DNA of 64,000 nt from DAHUXN01 sp963811805 (GTDB taxonomy: Bacteria > Acidobacteriota > Terriglobia > Acidiferrales > UBA7541). Under the pieces are notes generated by a model that saw nothing but the letters and a program-made list of their open reading frames with translations, was not told the origin of the DNA and ran no database searches. Made by a program: the position numbers and the translations under genes. Below, one piece after another: positions 26,116-33,982 of this stretch. Location: the NCBI GenBank assembly GCA_963811805.1, contig CAWESU010000001.1, positions 372,001-436,000 on the forward strand, read 5' to 3'. The stretch's first letter is position 1. Each line of letters begins with the position of its first letter.

Positions 26116-27072
26116 ATGTCGAATGAGGCGCTGAAAGTCGGTTTGCTATCCGCATCGCGCGGAGAAAAGGTGTACGGTGTGAACGAATTTTCCGTGCAAG
26201 GCCAGCCCTATCCGCTTCCGATGTGGCTGATCAATGGTGATGCCGACGGGCCGACGCTCGTCGTGACCGGCGGCGTCCATGCCGCCGAATACGCGAGCAT
26301 CGCCGCGGCGCTGGAGTTCGGCCGCTCACTCGAACCCGCAAGCTTGCGCGGCCGAGCGATCGTGGTGCCGGTGATGAACATGCCATCTTTCACGGCGCGC
26401 TCTATCTACGTCTGTCCGCTCGACGGCAAAAACCTCAACCGCGTGTTTCCCGGCAACGCGCATGGCACCGCCTCTGAGCAGATTGCCGACTGGGTCTTTC
26501 GCAACGTCATCTCGCAGGCCGATTATTACGCAGACCTGCACGGCGGCGATCTGATCGAGGCACTCGTTCCGTTCACGATTTTTTTCCGATCCGGCAACGA
26601 GCGTGTCGACAAAATGTCGCTCGAGATGGCCAAAGTTTTCGGAATTCATTTTCTGTTGTGCAGCGAAACGCCCGGCTCGACGTTTTGCGCCGCGTCGCGC
26701 GCCGGCATTCCCTCCATCCTGACGGAGTCAGGCGGCCAAGGCATTTGGACCGCCAAGGACGTCGCGCTCCACACCAACGGCCTCAACCGCTTGATGCGTC
26801 ATCTCAGCATGATTCCCGGCGGCGCGCCGCAGCCCGCGCCGTTCACGTTGCTCGAACGCTTTCTCTGGCTGCGCAGCGAGCACGCGGGCTTCTGGTATCC
26901 AGCGGTTGCGGTGAACGAAGCGGTGAGGGCCGGTCAGAACCTTGGGCACGTGAAGGACTGCGAAGGACGCGTGCTGCAAACCGCGATCAGCCCAGCCGAG
27001 GGCGTGGTCCTCTTCATCGTTACATCCTTAGCAATCAATCAGACAGATCCCCTCTTAGCCGTAGGTGCGTGA
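26116..27072 (+). CDS. Succinylglutamate desuccinylase/aspartoacylase-family deacylase
   Basis: A 318-residue zinc carboxypeptidase-fold hydrolase. The zinc site is GGVHAAEYAS (H-x2-E) plus a later His in YADLHGGD; the conserved NLNRVFPG motif is present as well. A C-terminal beta domain (about 225-318) ends the chain. The family deacylates N-acyl amino acids such as N-succinylglutamate or N-acetylaspartate. GAGGAGA lies upstream of the ATG. The gene following overlaps or abuts its end, so the two hydrolases are co-expressed. Confidence 0.87.
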   Translation: MSNEALKVGLLSASRGEKVYGVNEFSVQGQPYPLPMWLINGDADGPTLVVTGGVHAAEYASIAAALEFGRSLEPASLRGRAIVVPVMNMPSFTARSIYVCPLDGKNLNRVFPGNAHGTASEQIADWVFRNVISQADYYADLHGGDLIEALVPFTIFFRSGNERVDKMSLEMAKVFGIHFLLCSETPGSTFCAASRAGIPSILTESGGQGIWTAKDVALHTNGLNRLMRHLSMIPGGAPQPAPFTLLERFLWLRSEHAGFWYPAVAVNEAVRAGQNLGHVKDCEGRVLQTAISPAEGVVLFIVTSLAINQTDPLLAVGA

Positions 27073-27082
27073 GCCCAGCCAG

Positions 27083-28456
27083 ATGGACGCCGTTCTAAAA
27101 ATTCTTGCCGACAACGAAAATTTGCACTCGCGCGAGCTCGCGGAGTTCGTCGGCATCCCATCAGTGAGCACCGATCCTGCCCATGCTGCCGACGTTCGCC
27201 GGGCTGCGGAATGGGTCGCGAATCGTTTGCGCAAGGCCGGCCCCATCGAGGTCGAAATTTGGGAGACGCCGCGGCACCCCGCCGTCTTTGGACGATGGAA
27301 CGGCGCACCCGGCGCCCCGACGGTTCTCGTTTACGGGCACGTGGACGTGCAACCGGCTGAGCCAATCGAGCTGTGGCACTCGCCACCATTTGTGCTGACG
27401 GAGCGCGGCGGAAAACTTTACGGCCGCGGCGTCAGCGACGACAAAGCATCCATGCTGCAACCGATCCTCGCCGGCGAGGCATTCTTCCTCGCTGGAGAGA
27501 AGCCGCCCGTGAACCTGCGTTTCCTCTTTGAATCTGAAGAAGAGATCGGCAGCGTCGATCTTCCTGGCTTGGTGCGTGCGCGGCGCGACGCGCTCGCTTG
27601 CGATGTTGTGCTGTCGGCCGACGGTGGCATGTGGCGGCCGGACATCCCAAGCATCACGGTGAGTTCGCGCGGCTTGGCCGCACTTTCTTTTACCGTGACG
27701 GGGGCGCGTCAGGATCTGCACTCTGGCCGTCACGGCGGTGGCGTGGCCAATCCGTTGCACGCAGCCGCGGAGCTGATCGCTTCGCTACACAACGACGGGA
27801 GAGTTGCCGTCGAAGGCTTCTATGATGACGTTGAGGAGATCGATCCAGCACTAACGAAGGCGCTAGAGCGGCTGCCATTCGATGAAGAAAAATATCTCGC
27901 CGAGATTGGTGCGCCCGGGGGATTCGGCGAGCCCGGCTACAGCACCCTGGCGCGACAGTGGTATCGCCCGACGCTCGAAGTCAACGGTTTCTACGGCGGC
28001 TATCAAGGGCCTGGAAGCAAAACCGTGCTGCCTAGTGAGGCGCACGTGAAGCTCACCTGCCGTCTGGTCCCGAATCAGCGGCCGGACGACGTGATTGCGA
28101 AAGTGCGGCGGCATCTGGAACGGCACTGCCCATCGGGCGTGACTCTCACAATTGAAGAAGGACACGAAGGAGCCGAGGCCTACCGTGTCTCGCCGGACAG
28201 CCCGGCTGTGCGCGCGGCTTCCGAGACGCTTGCTGAAGTTTTCGGCGTGCCGCCGGAAATTGTCGGCATGGGCGGCACCATCCCGATCGTCACCACTTTT
28301 CGCGAGGTGCTTGGCGCCAACACTGTTTTCTTCTCGTTCAGCACTGGCGACGAGAACATTCACGCACCCAACGAGTTCTATCGCCCCGAGCGTTTCCGCC
28401 TCGGGCTCCAGGCGTGGGCCCGGTTGTGGCGCCGAATGTCACAAATGTGCGCCTAA
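27083..28456 (+). CDS. M20-family dipeptidase (carnosinase/CNDP-like)
   Basis: A protein of about 457 residues with the dizinc M20 layout: YGHVDVQPAEP (His and catalytic Asp), YGRGVSDDKAS (bridging Asp), ESEEEIGS (catalytic Glu), SADGGMWRPD, the lid-domain His in QDLHSGRHGG and the final His in ENIHAPNE. This matches dipeptidases that cleave short or beta-alanyl peptides. I prefer the ATG at 27083 over an in-frame GTG at 27065, which would overlap the previous gene. It closes the six-gene catabolic run. Confidence 0.9.
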   Translation: MDAVLKILADNENLHSRELAEFVGIPSVSTDPAHAADVRRAAEWVANRLRKAGPIEVEIWETPRHPAVFGRWNGAPGAPTVLVYGHVDVQPAEPIELWHSPPFVLTERGGKLYGRGVSDDKASMLQPILAGEAFFLAGEKPPVNLRFLFESEEEIGSVDLPGLVRARRDALACDVVLSADGGMWRPDIPSITVSSRGLAALSFTVTGARQDLHSGRHGGGVANPLHAAAELIASLHNDGRVAVEGFYDDVEEIDPALTKALERLPFDEEKYLAEIGAPGGFGEPGYSTLARQWYRPTLEVNGFYGGYQGPGSKTVLPSEAHVKLTCRLVPNQRPDDVIAKVRRHLERHCPSGVTLTIEEGHEGAEAYRVSPDSPAVRAASETLAEVFGVPPEIVGMGGTIPIVTTFREVLGANTVFFSFSTGDENIHAPNEFYRPERFRLGLQAWARLWRRMSQMCA

Positions 28457-28587
28457 GATTTCCCTCAGCATGGAGCAAACCCGGTGGGGCCGGTACTGTG
28501 GCAAAACGACCACTCGCATTTTCCAGCGTGCTAAGCTGGTAGGCGGCACCAACAACAACTCTCAGAAATAGCCTTGGAGGAGATGCG

Positions 28588-29508
28588 ATGAAGATCGTTT
28601 CCAAACTCGGATTCGGTTTGGTCGTGTTTGCCGTGCTCTTCGCTGTCTCTGGTGCGCGTGCACAGACCGCGGCGGCCACAAACGAAATCGCCTCGCGCAT
28701 GGCGGAGGCGGATGGAATGAGGCTCCACTATCTTACGGCCGGCCACGGCCCCACGGTGATATTGCTGCATGGCTACACGCAAACTTCGCGCATGTGGAGA
28801 CCAATCATTCCGCTTCTTGCCAAGAAATTCACGGTGATCGCGCCTGACTTGCCGGGTATCGGCGATTCGGATATTCCGAAGGGTGGAGTCGATATGAAGA
28901 GGGCCGCGACGGCCATCCACGATCTCGTCAAGTCGCTCGGTATTCAAAATGCAAGCGTGGTCGGTCACGACATCGGGCTAATGGTGGCTTACGCATACGC
29001 TGCGCAGTTTCCGGCGGAAACGAAGAAACTGGTGGTGATGGATGCTTTCCTCCCTGGCGTCGCCGGATGGGAGGACGCGTACAACGATCCAAACATGTGG
29101 CATTTCCGTTTCCACGGACCCACGCCGGAAGCATTAGTGCGCGGGCGAGAACAAATCTACTTCGCATACTTCTGGAACGTTCTTGCGGCGGACGCGAGGC
29201 ACTCGGTTCCGCGGGCAGATCGCGCAGCGTACGTCGCAGCATACTCCCGGCCGGGACGCATGCACGCCGGTTGGGCCTATTTCGAATCGTTTCCACAGAC
29301 CGCCAAGGACTTTGCACTACTTGACCAAACGAAATTGACCATGCCAGTGCTGTCAATTGCTGGTGAGAAAGCCAGCGCCGCAGTGCTGGGTCCGCAGATG
29401 AAGGTGGTTGCCACTAATGTAACGGTCGTCGTTCTGAAGAACACCGGCCATTGGGTGATGGAGGAACGTCCCAAGGAGACAATCGGCGCGCTGATGAAGT
29501 TTCTCTGA
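28588..29508 (+). CDS. Exported alpha/beta hydrolase (epoxide hydrolase/dehalogenase-like)
   Basis: A 306-residue alpha/beta-hydrolase with a signal peptide (residues 1-25, cut near ARAQ). The fold is clear: oxyanion region LLHGYTQTSRMW, strand APDLPGIGDSD, nucleophile elbow VVGHDIGLMVAYAYA with Asp as nucleophile, and catalytic His in KNTGHWVMEE. An Asp nucleophile in GHDIG points to epoxide hydrolase or haloalkane dehalogenase chemistry and not esterase chemistry. A TTGGAGGAG sequence precedes the ATG. It is probably monocistronic. Confidence 0.87.
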   Translation: MKIVSKLGFGLVVFAVLFAVSGARAQTAAATNEIASRMAEADGMRLHYLTAGHGPTVILLHGYTQTSRMWRPIIPLLAKKFTVIAPDLPGIGDSDIPKGGVDMKRAATAIHDLVKSLGIQNASVVGHDIGLMVAYAYAAQFPAETKKLVVMDAFLPGVAGWEDAYNDPNMWHFRFHGPTPEALVRGREQIYFAYFWNVLAADARHSVPRADRAAYVAAYSRPGRMHAGWAYFESFPQTAKDFALLDQTKLTMPVLSIAGEKASAAVLGPQMKVVATNVTVVVLKNTGHWVMEERPKETIGALMKFL

Positions 29509-29617
29509 CATCATGCGCACGCCCAACGCCGTTCAACTTAGGTGGTGTAGACTCTCCCCGTTGTCCGTTCCCATTTTGCGGGCAACACAGCCTTGATCCA
29601 GCCGCTCGACAACTTTC

Positions 29618-31213
29618 ATGAAACCCCCGTGCGATGACGCCATAATCGAGTCAGGCCATGCTGTTGTTCCGTGCACAAGAAGAGAGGCGCCGTGGATTCT
29701 GGCTGTAACCATCCTCGGCTCCAGCATGGCCTTCATCGACAGCACGGTCGTAAACGTGGCGCTACCCGCGCTACAAACGAGCTTCGGCGGAACGGTGATC
29801 GACATCCAGTGGGTCATCGAATCTTATGCGCTGTTTCTCAGCGCGCTGATTCTGGCAGGCGGCTCGATGGGCGATCTATTTGGCCGCAGGCGGATGTTTC
29901 TCGTTGGCGTCGTAATTTTCGCGCTTGCCTCTGCTAGTTGTGGATTCGCCGTGAACATCCGCCAACTCGTGATCGCACGAGCTATTCAAGGGACCGGAGC
30001 TGCACTGTTTGTGCCGGCCAGCTTGTCGATCATCAGCGCATCCTTTGGCGAGAAGGAACGTGGCCGGGCCATTGGCACATGGTCCGGCTTCACGGCGATT
30101 ACGACGGCCATGGGCCCGATTCTCGGCGGCTGGCTGATCGAACACGCCTCCTGGCGCTGGGTGTTCTTCATTAACATCCCCATCGCCGCTGCTGTCGTTG
30201 CGCTTTCGCTATGGCGCGTTCCGGAAAGCAAGATGGAGTCGCCGGGAAGCGTCGATTGGATAGGCGCGTTGACTGTGACGTTAGGTTTGGCTGGCGTGAC
30301 CTACGGATTCACAGAATCCGCGCAGTCGGGCTGGAAAAATGCCTTTGTTTGGGGACCCTTGATTCTTGGGTGCGCCTGTCTGATTGCGTTTTGGTATGTT
30401 GAAGCACGTTCTCGGGCGCCCATGGTTCCTCTGGGGCTGTTTCGGTCACGGGACTTCACTGGGGCCAACTTACTCACGCTTTTCCTCTATGCCGCGCTCG
30501 GGATTTTCTTCTTTTTGTTTCCGTTGAACTTGATCCAAGTGCAGCATTATTCAGCAACGGCAACCGGCGCGGCGGCGCTTCCAATGATTCTGCTCCTGTT
30601 TTCGCTGTCGCGGTGGTCCGGCGGGCTGGTCGCACGGTATGGAGCCAAACCGCCGCTGATCATCGGCCCAATTATTGCCGCCGCAGGATTTCTCATTTTC
30701 GCGCTCGCGTCAGTCGGCGGCAATTACTGGACAACCTTCTTTCCTGGATTTGTCGTCCTCGGGCTCGGCATGGCTGTGAGCGTAGCTCCGCTGACGACGG
30801 TGGTGATGACCGCCATCGATGAAGATCACGCTGGGACTGCTTCCGGAATCAACAACGCCGTCGCCCGAGTCGCGGGATTGCTGGCCGTTGCAATCTTTGG
30901 ACTCGTGATGGTGGGGGCATTCAGCTACAAGGTGAACCAAAATCTGGCGCAGCTACATCTGCCCCAAGACGTGAAGCGCAATCTGCAATCGAATGAGATC
31001 AGGCTTGCCGCACTACCTGTTCCACCGGATCTGGATCCCGGTACAGCTGCGACACTGAGAGTCTCGATCGACCGAGGCTTTGTATTCGGATTTCGCGTCA
31101 TCATGTTGATTTGTGCGGGCCTCGCCGTTGCAAGTGCGGCGTTCGCCCGGGGAATGATAGCAACCCGCGTCACTTCCCTCGGGCAGCTATCGAAATCAAA
31201 GAGCTACGGCTGA
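29618..31213 (+). CDS. DHA2-family (EmrB/QacA-type) multidrug MFS transporter
   Basis: A 531-residue, roughly 14-TM efflux pump. Signatures include TILGSSMAFIDSTVVNVALPAL (helix 1, motif D1), GGSMGDLFGRRRMFLVG (motif A), IQGTGAALFVPASLSII and IGTWSGFTAITTAMGPILGGWLIEHASWRWVFFINIPI (motif C region). A large periplasmic loop near residues 440-490 precedes the last helix. No HlyD-type adaptor or TetR regulator is adjacent. Substrates unknown. Confidence 0.92.
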   Translation: MKPPCDDAIIESGHAVVPCTRREAPWILAVTILGSSMAFIDSTVVNVALPALQTSFGGTVIDIQWVIESYALFLSALILAGGSMGDLFGRRRMFLVGVVIFALASASCGFAVNIRQLVIARAIQGTGAALFVPASLSIISASFGEKERGRAIGTWSGFTAITTAMGPILGGWLIEHASWRWVFFINIPIAAAVVALSLWRVPESKMESPGSVDWIGALTVTLGLAGVTYGFTESAQSGWKNAFVWGPLILGCACLIAFWYVEARSRAPMVPLGLFRSRDFTGANLLTLFLYAALGIFFFLFPLNLIQVQHYSATATGAAALPMILLLFSLSRWSGGLVARYGAKPPLIIGPIIAAAGFLIFALASVGGNYWTTFFPGFVVLGLGMAVSVAPLTTVVMTAIDEDHAGTASGINNAVARVAGLLAVAIFGLVMVGAFSYKVNQNLAQLHLPQDVKRNLQSNEIRLAALPVPPDLDPGTAATLRVSIDRGFVFGFRVIMLICAGLAVASAAFARGMIATRVTSLGQLSKSKSYG

Positions 31214-31256
31214 ACAGGCGGCGCTCACCCAAATGGACGTCCTGCGCGACCACGCT

Positions 31257-32075
31257 TCAGGGCTTCTTCGCCTTCTCTAGCGGGACCAATGCAACGGCGG
31301 CCTCTGCGGTCAGCAGTAAGAATGTAAATGTCTCCTCCAGATACAGCTGCACCGCGGCATCGGTGTGGTTTGAATACCCGATGGAGACATCCTGGCCAAT
31401 GTGTAATGAAAAGTCGCCGCCTCGGGTCGTCAGCACGAAGGCGCCTGCGATGGCGGGTGCCCAGATAATTTGATCTTTCACCAGCCGCTTGACGTGCTCC
31501 AGCACCGGGTATCCGTGATCGCTGGTCTCGGCAAGCGCAGTGTAGGCGTCGGCCCCCAGCAGCACTGAGTACGGCCCATTGACACCGACAAGCCGCAACT
31601 GACTCAAGGCTTGGGCAATGGCTTCCGGGTAACCGCGGACATCGGCGGGAAGCGTCAGGGTCGGATTGCTGGTCCCTTTCCGAATGCCCACGATGCCCGC
31701 CGCAGTGTAGCCTTCGAACACAGCTCCGTCCTCGGCAAATGCGATTTTGCGCGCTGCATCCTTCGCCGGTTGCCAGTCGGAGTCGTTCGCGCCCCGATCG
31801 ACGTCGTCGATCGCCGTGCGCTCCAGTTCGAACGGTACACGCAACTCAACCAGCGCCTTCACCTCTCGCTGCCTGGCGAGGATGCCGTCCGAGGGTGCGG
31901 CGATCTTCTGCAAGTGGCCGGTGCCGACGGCGGACAGGCTGGCGCCGCCTGGAGCCTGCAAGTCGACGACGCGCCGTCCAGCGAGATATCGCTTGAGCGT
32001 GCGTTTTGCTTCCTGTTCGATCTGGGCCCAGGCCGCATCGGAAACAGGCGCGAGCTCGCGATGCAGATTATTCAT
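31257..32075 (-). CDS. Encapsulin shell protein (family 1)
   Basis: A 272-residue HK97-fold shell protein that self-assembles into a protein nanocompartment. It begins MNNLHRELAPVSDAAWAQIEQEAKRTLKRYLAGRRVVD, the typical N-terminal arm, followed by EVKALVELRVPFELERTAIDDVDRG (E-loop region) and ends with QLYLEETFTFLLLTAEAAVAL, a strong family signature (linocin M18-like). The start lies 8 bp inside the end of the peroxidase gene, and its ribosome binding site AAAAGGAG (32092-32085) is formed by codons of the peroxidase targeting peptide. The neighbour DyP is the predicted cargo. Confidence 0.95.
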   Translation of the reverse strand: MNNLHRELAPVSDAAWAQIEQEAKRTLKRYLAGRRVVDLQAPGGASLSAVGTGHLQKIAAPSDGILARQREVKALVELRVPFELERTAIDDVDRGANDSDWQPAKDAARKIAFAEDGAVFEGYTAAGIVGIRKGTSNPTLTLPADVRGYPEAIAQALSQLRLVGVNGPYSVLLGADAYTALAETSDHGYPVLEHVKRLVKDQIIWAPAIAGAFVLTTRGGDFSLHIGQDVSIGYSNHTDAAVQLYLEETFTFLLLTAEAAVALVPLEKAKKP

Positions 32076-33147
32076 GGGAGATTTCTCCTTTTAGGGAACC
32101 GATATCCAGTGAACCATCGTTCTCTCCCCGCGGGGATGAATAGGGTTCGATCACAGACGGGGTGGCGGAAATCTGAGCAACTGCTGGCTCGTCCTCGGAC
32201 ACGGATTCAAGAAATGTCGCAGATGGCACAAAAAACAGGCTTCCGGTGACGGCACGACTGAAGTCGAGAAGCCGGTCGTAATTACCGGGCGGCCGGCCGA
32301 TGAACATGTTCTCGATCATCTGCTCAATTGTATGTGGCGAACGGCTGTAGCCAATGAAATAGGTGCCAAATTCGCCTTGCGAGGCCTGGCCGAAGGGCAT
32401 GTTGTCGCGCAGGATCTTTATCTCTTTGCCATCCTCAACAATCGTGGTGAGTGCGTTGTGCGCGGAGGTCGGCTTGACGGAATCTTCCAATTCAATATCG
32501 GACAGTTTACTGCGGCCGATAATTCGTTCCTGTGCTTCGATGGGTAGTGCATTCCATCCGTCAAGATCGTGAAGATATTTCTGCACGATGACGTAGCTTC
32601 CCCCGGCAAACGCGGCGTCCTCATCGCGGACGAGCACGGCCTCAGTCGCTGCCTCGCCCCTCGGATTCTCCGTCCCATCGACAAAGCCGATGAGGTCGCG
32701 GTCATCGAAGTAACGGAACCCGTGCACTTCGTCTACTGGGGTAACAGCATCACCGATACGCGCCATGATCTGCGTCGCAAGCTCAAAGCACAAATCCATG
32801 CGCTTGGCGCGGATGTGAAACAGCACGTCGCCTGACGTGGAGACCGCGTGGCGCTCGCCCGCGCGTATTTCCCGGAACGGATGCAGTTTCGTCGGCCGAG
32901 GCGACCCAAACAGCAAGTCCCACGCGTCGGACCCAAACCCCACCACGCAAGAGAGGGCCGCCTCAATATCGCGAAACTCGACCGCACGCAAGATTGTTGC
33001 TAAATCTCCGCAGAGCGACCGAATGGTCCTGCGAGGTTCGGAACCCGGTTTTAGCATCACCACCAGGAAGACCGCAGCTCGAGTAAGTGGTGCGGCAACC
33101 GATTGCGCAATACCAACAATACCGCTCGCTTCTTCGGACGCATTCAT
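32068..33147 (-). CDS. DyP-type haem peroxidase, encapsulin cargo
   Basis: A 359-residue dye-decolourising peroxidase. The family motif GFVDGTENP occupies residues 154-162 (distal Asp), and TYFIGYSRSPHTIEQM carries the distal Arg; a proximal His is expected upstream of it. The last 16 residues include SLDIGSLKGE after a flexible linker, matching the targeting peptide that loads DyP into family 1 encapsulins. The enzyme uses H2O2 to oxidise bulky substrates. Encapsulin follows directly with an 8-bp overlap. Length is normal for encapsulated DyPs. The physiological substrate is unknown. Confidence 0.95.
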   Translation of the reverse strand: MNASEEASGIVGIAQSVAAPLTRAAVFLVVMLKPGSEPRRTIRSLCGDLATILRAVEFRDIEAALSCVVGFGSDAWDLLFGSPRPTKLHPFREIRAGERHAVSTSGDVLFHIRAKRMDLCFELATQIMARIGDAVTPVDEVHGFRYFDDRDLIGFVDGTENPRGEAATEAVLVRDEDAAFAGGSYVIVQKYLHDLDGWNALPIEAQERIIGRSKLSDIELEDSVKPTSAHNALTTIVEDGKEIKILRDNMPFGQASQGEFGTYFIGYSRSPHTIEQMIENMFIGRPPGNYDRLLDFSRAVTGSLFFVPSATFLESVSEDEPAVAQISATPSVIEPYSSPRGENDGSLDIGSLKGEISHE

Positions 33148-33343
33148 CGGGTCGCACTCCGTCGCATTTTATCCTGGCGTGCGAAATTACGTTCCATCGA
33201 AATAGCGCGCTCGCCAAGAGTGCGAACAAATTGGACCGCAAGCGTAACATCGCCTGCCAACGAACGTCCATACCGACTCCGATCAGGATGGATCGTTCAG
33301 CTACGGTCAGACTATGACGATAGTGAGATTACTTCGTGTCGGT

Positions 33344-33418
33344 TGGTAGCGCTAACGGGAGTCGAACCCGTATTTCAGCCTTGAAAGGGCCGCGTGCTAA
33401 CCATTGCACCATAGCGCC
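33344..33418 (-). tRNA. tRNA-Glu (anticodon TTC)
   Basis: A 75-nt cloverleaf read on the minus strand: acceptor GGCGCTA pairs with TAGCGCT (one G-U), D-arm with GGTTAGCAC, anticodon loop CTTTCAA (33387-33381) with anticodon TTC, T-arm GGGTTCGACTCCC, and discriminator A with encoded CCA at 33346-33344. Confidence 0.95.
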
Positions 33419-33529
33419 ATAGACTGCGCAGCGCTGGAAAGCGCCGCGAGACTTCGAACTATTATTCAGGATTCACCGCGAATTAACAAGATGAGGGATT
33501 GGCATGCGCACGTGAACGAACCAATGGGG

Positions 33530-33919
33530 CTAAGAGCCTCCTTTTTTTTCGCGCATGGATTTTTCGTCCCACATGTAAATGATGTGGCCGTCGGGGTCGG
33601 CGAGCTCGGCGCCGTAGCCCCAGTAGAGCTTTTGCGGAGCGCGCAGGAACTTGACGCCTGAGGCAGAAAGCTCGCGATATTTCGCGTCCACATCGGCGAC
33701 CTGGAAATTGTGAACGCATCCGCAGATGGGAATACTTTCAGCGACCTGCTCGAGGAAAAGAGTCAGCCCGGAGTCGTCCTGCAGCGCGGCGACGCCAAGC
33801 TTGGCGGGTCCGCCATTGGGCACTTCGAACTCGCGCTTCAGTCCGAGGTTTAAGACGTACCAGTCGCGTGAAACTCGCCAGTTCTTGACCGCGAGCGTAA
33901 CGTGATCGAGCTTGCTCAT
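33530..33919 (-). CDS. VOC (glyoxalase/bleomycin-resistance) family protein
   Basis: A 129-residue single-module VOC protein: KLDHVTLAVKNWRVSRDWYV at the start, VHNFQVADVDAKYREL in the middle and ELADPDGHIIYMW near the end, the usual beta-alpha-beta-beta-beta pairs. The ATG at 33919 is preceded by GGAGAG; the frame extends upstream without a site. Metal ligands (His in LDHVT, Glu late) look partly conserved. The substrate is unknown. Confidence 0.82.
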   Translation of the reverse strand: MSKLDHVTLAVKNWRVSRDWYVLNLGLKREFEVPNGGPAKLGVAALQDDSGLTLFLEQVAESIPICGCVHNFQVADVDAKYRELSASGVKFLRAPQKLYWGYGAELADPDGHIIYMWDEKSMREKKGGS

Positions 33920-33982
33920 GTGCTCTCTCCTTCGTGGCGCGTCTGCAAACGGCACCCGCGTGCGCAATATCAAAATACCATT

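Noticed and set aside
33344..33418. tRNA-Sec to support the formate dehydrogenase
   Set aside because: The anticodon is TTC and the size is 75 nt with normal arms, so it is tRNA-Glu.
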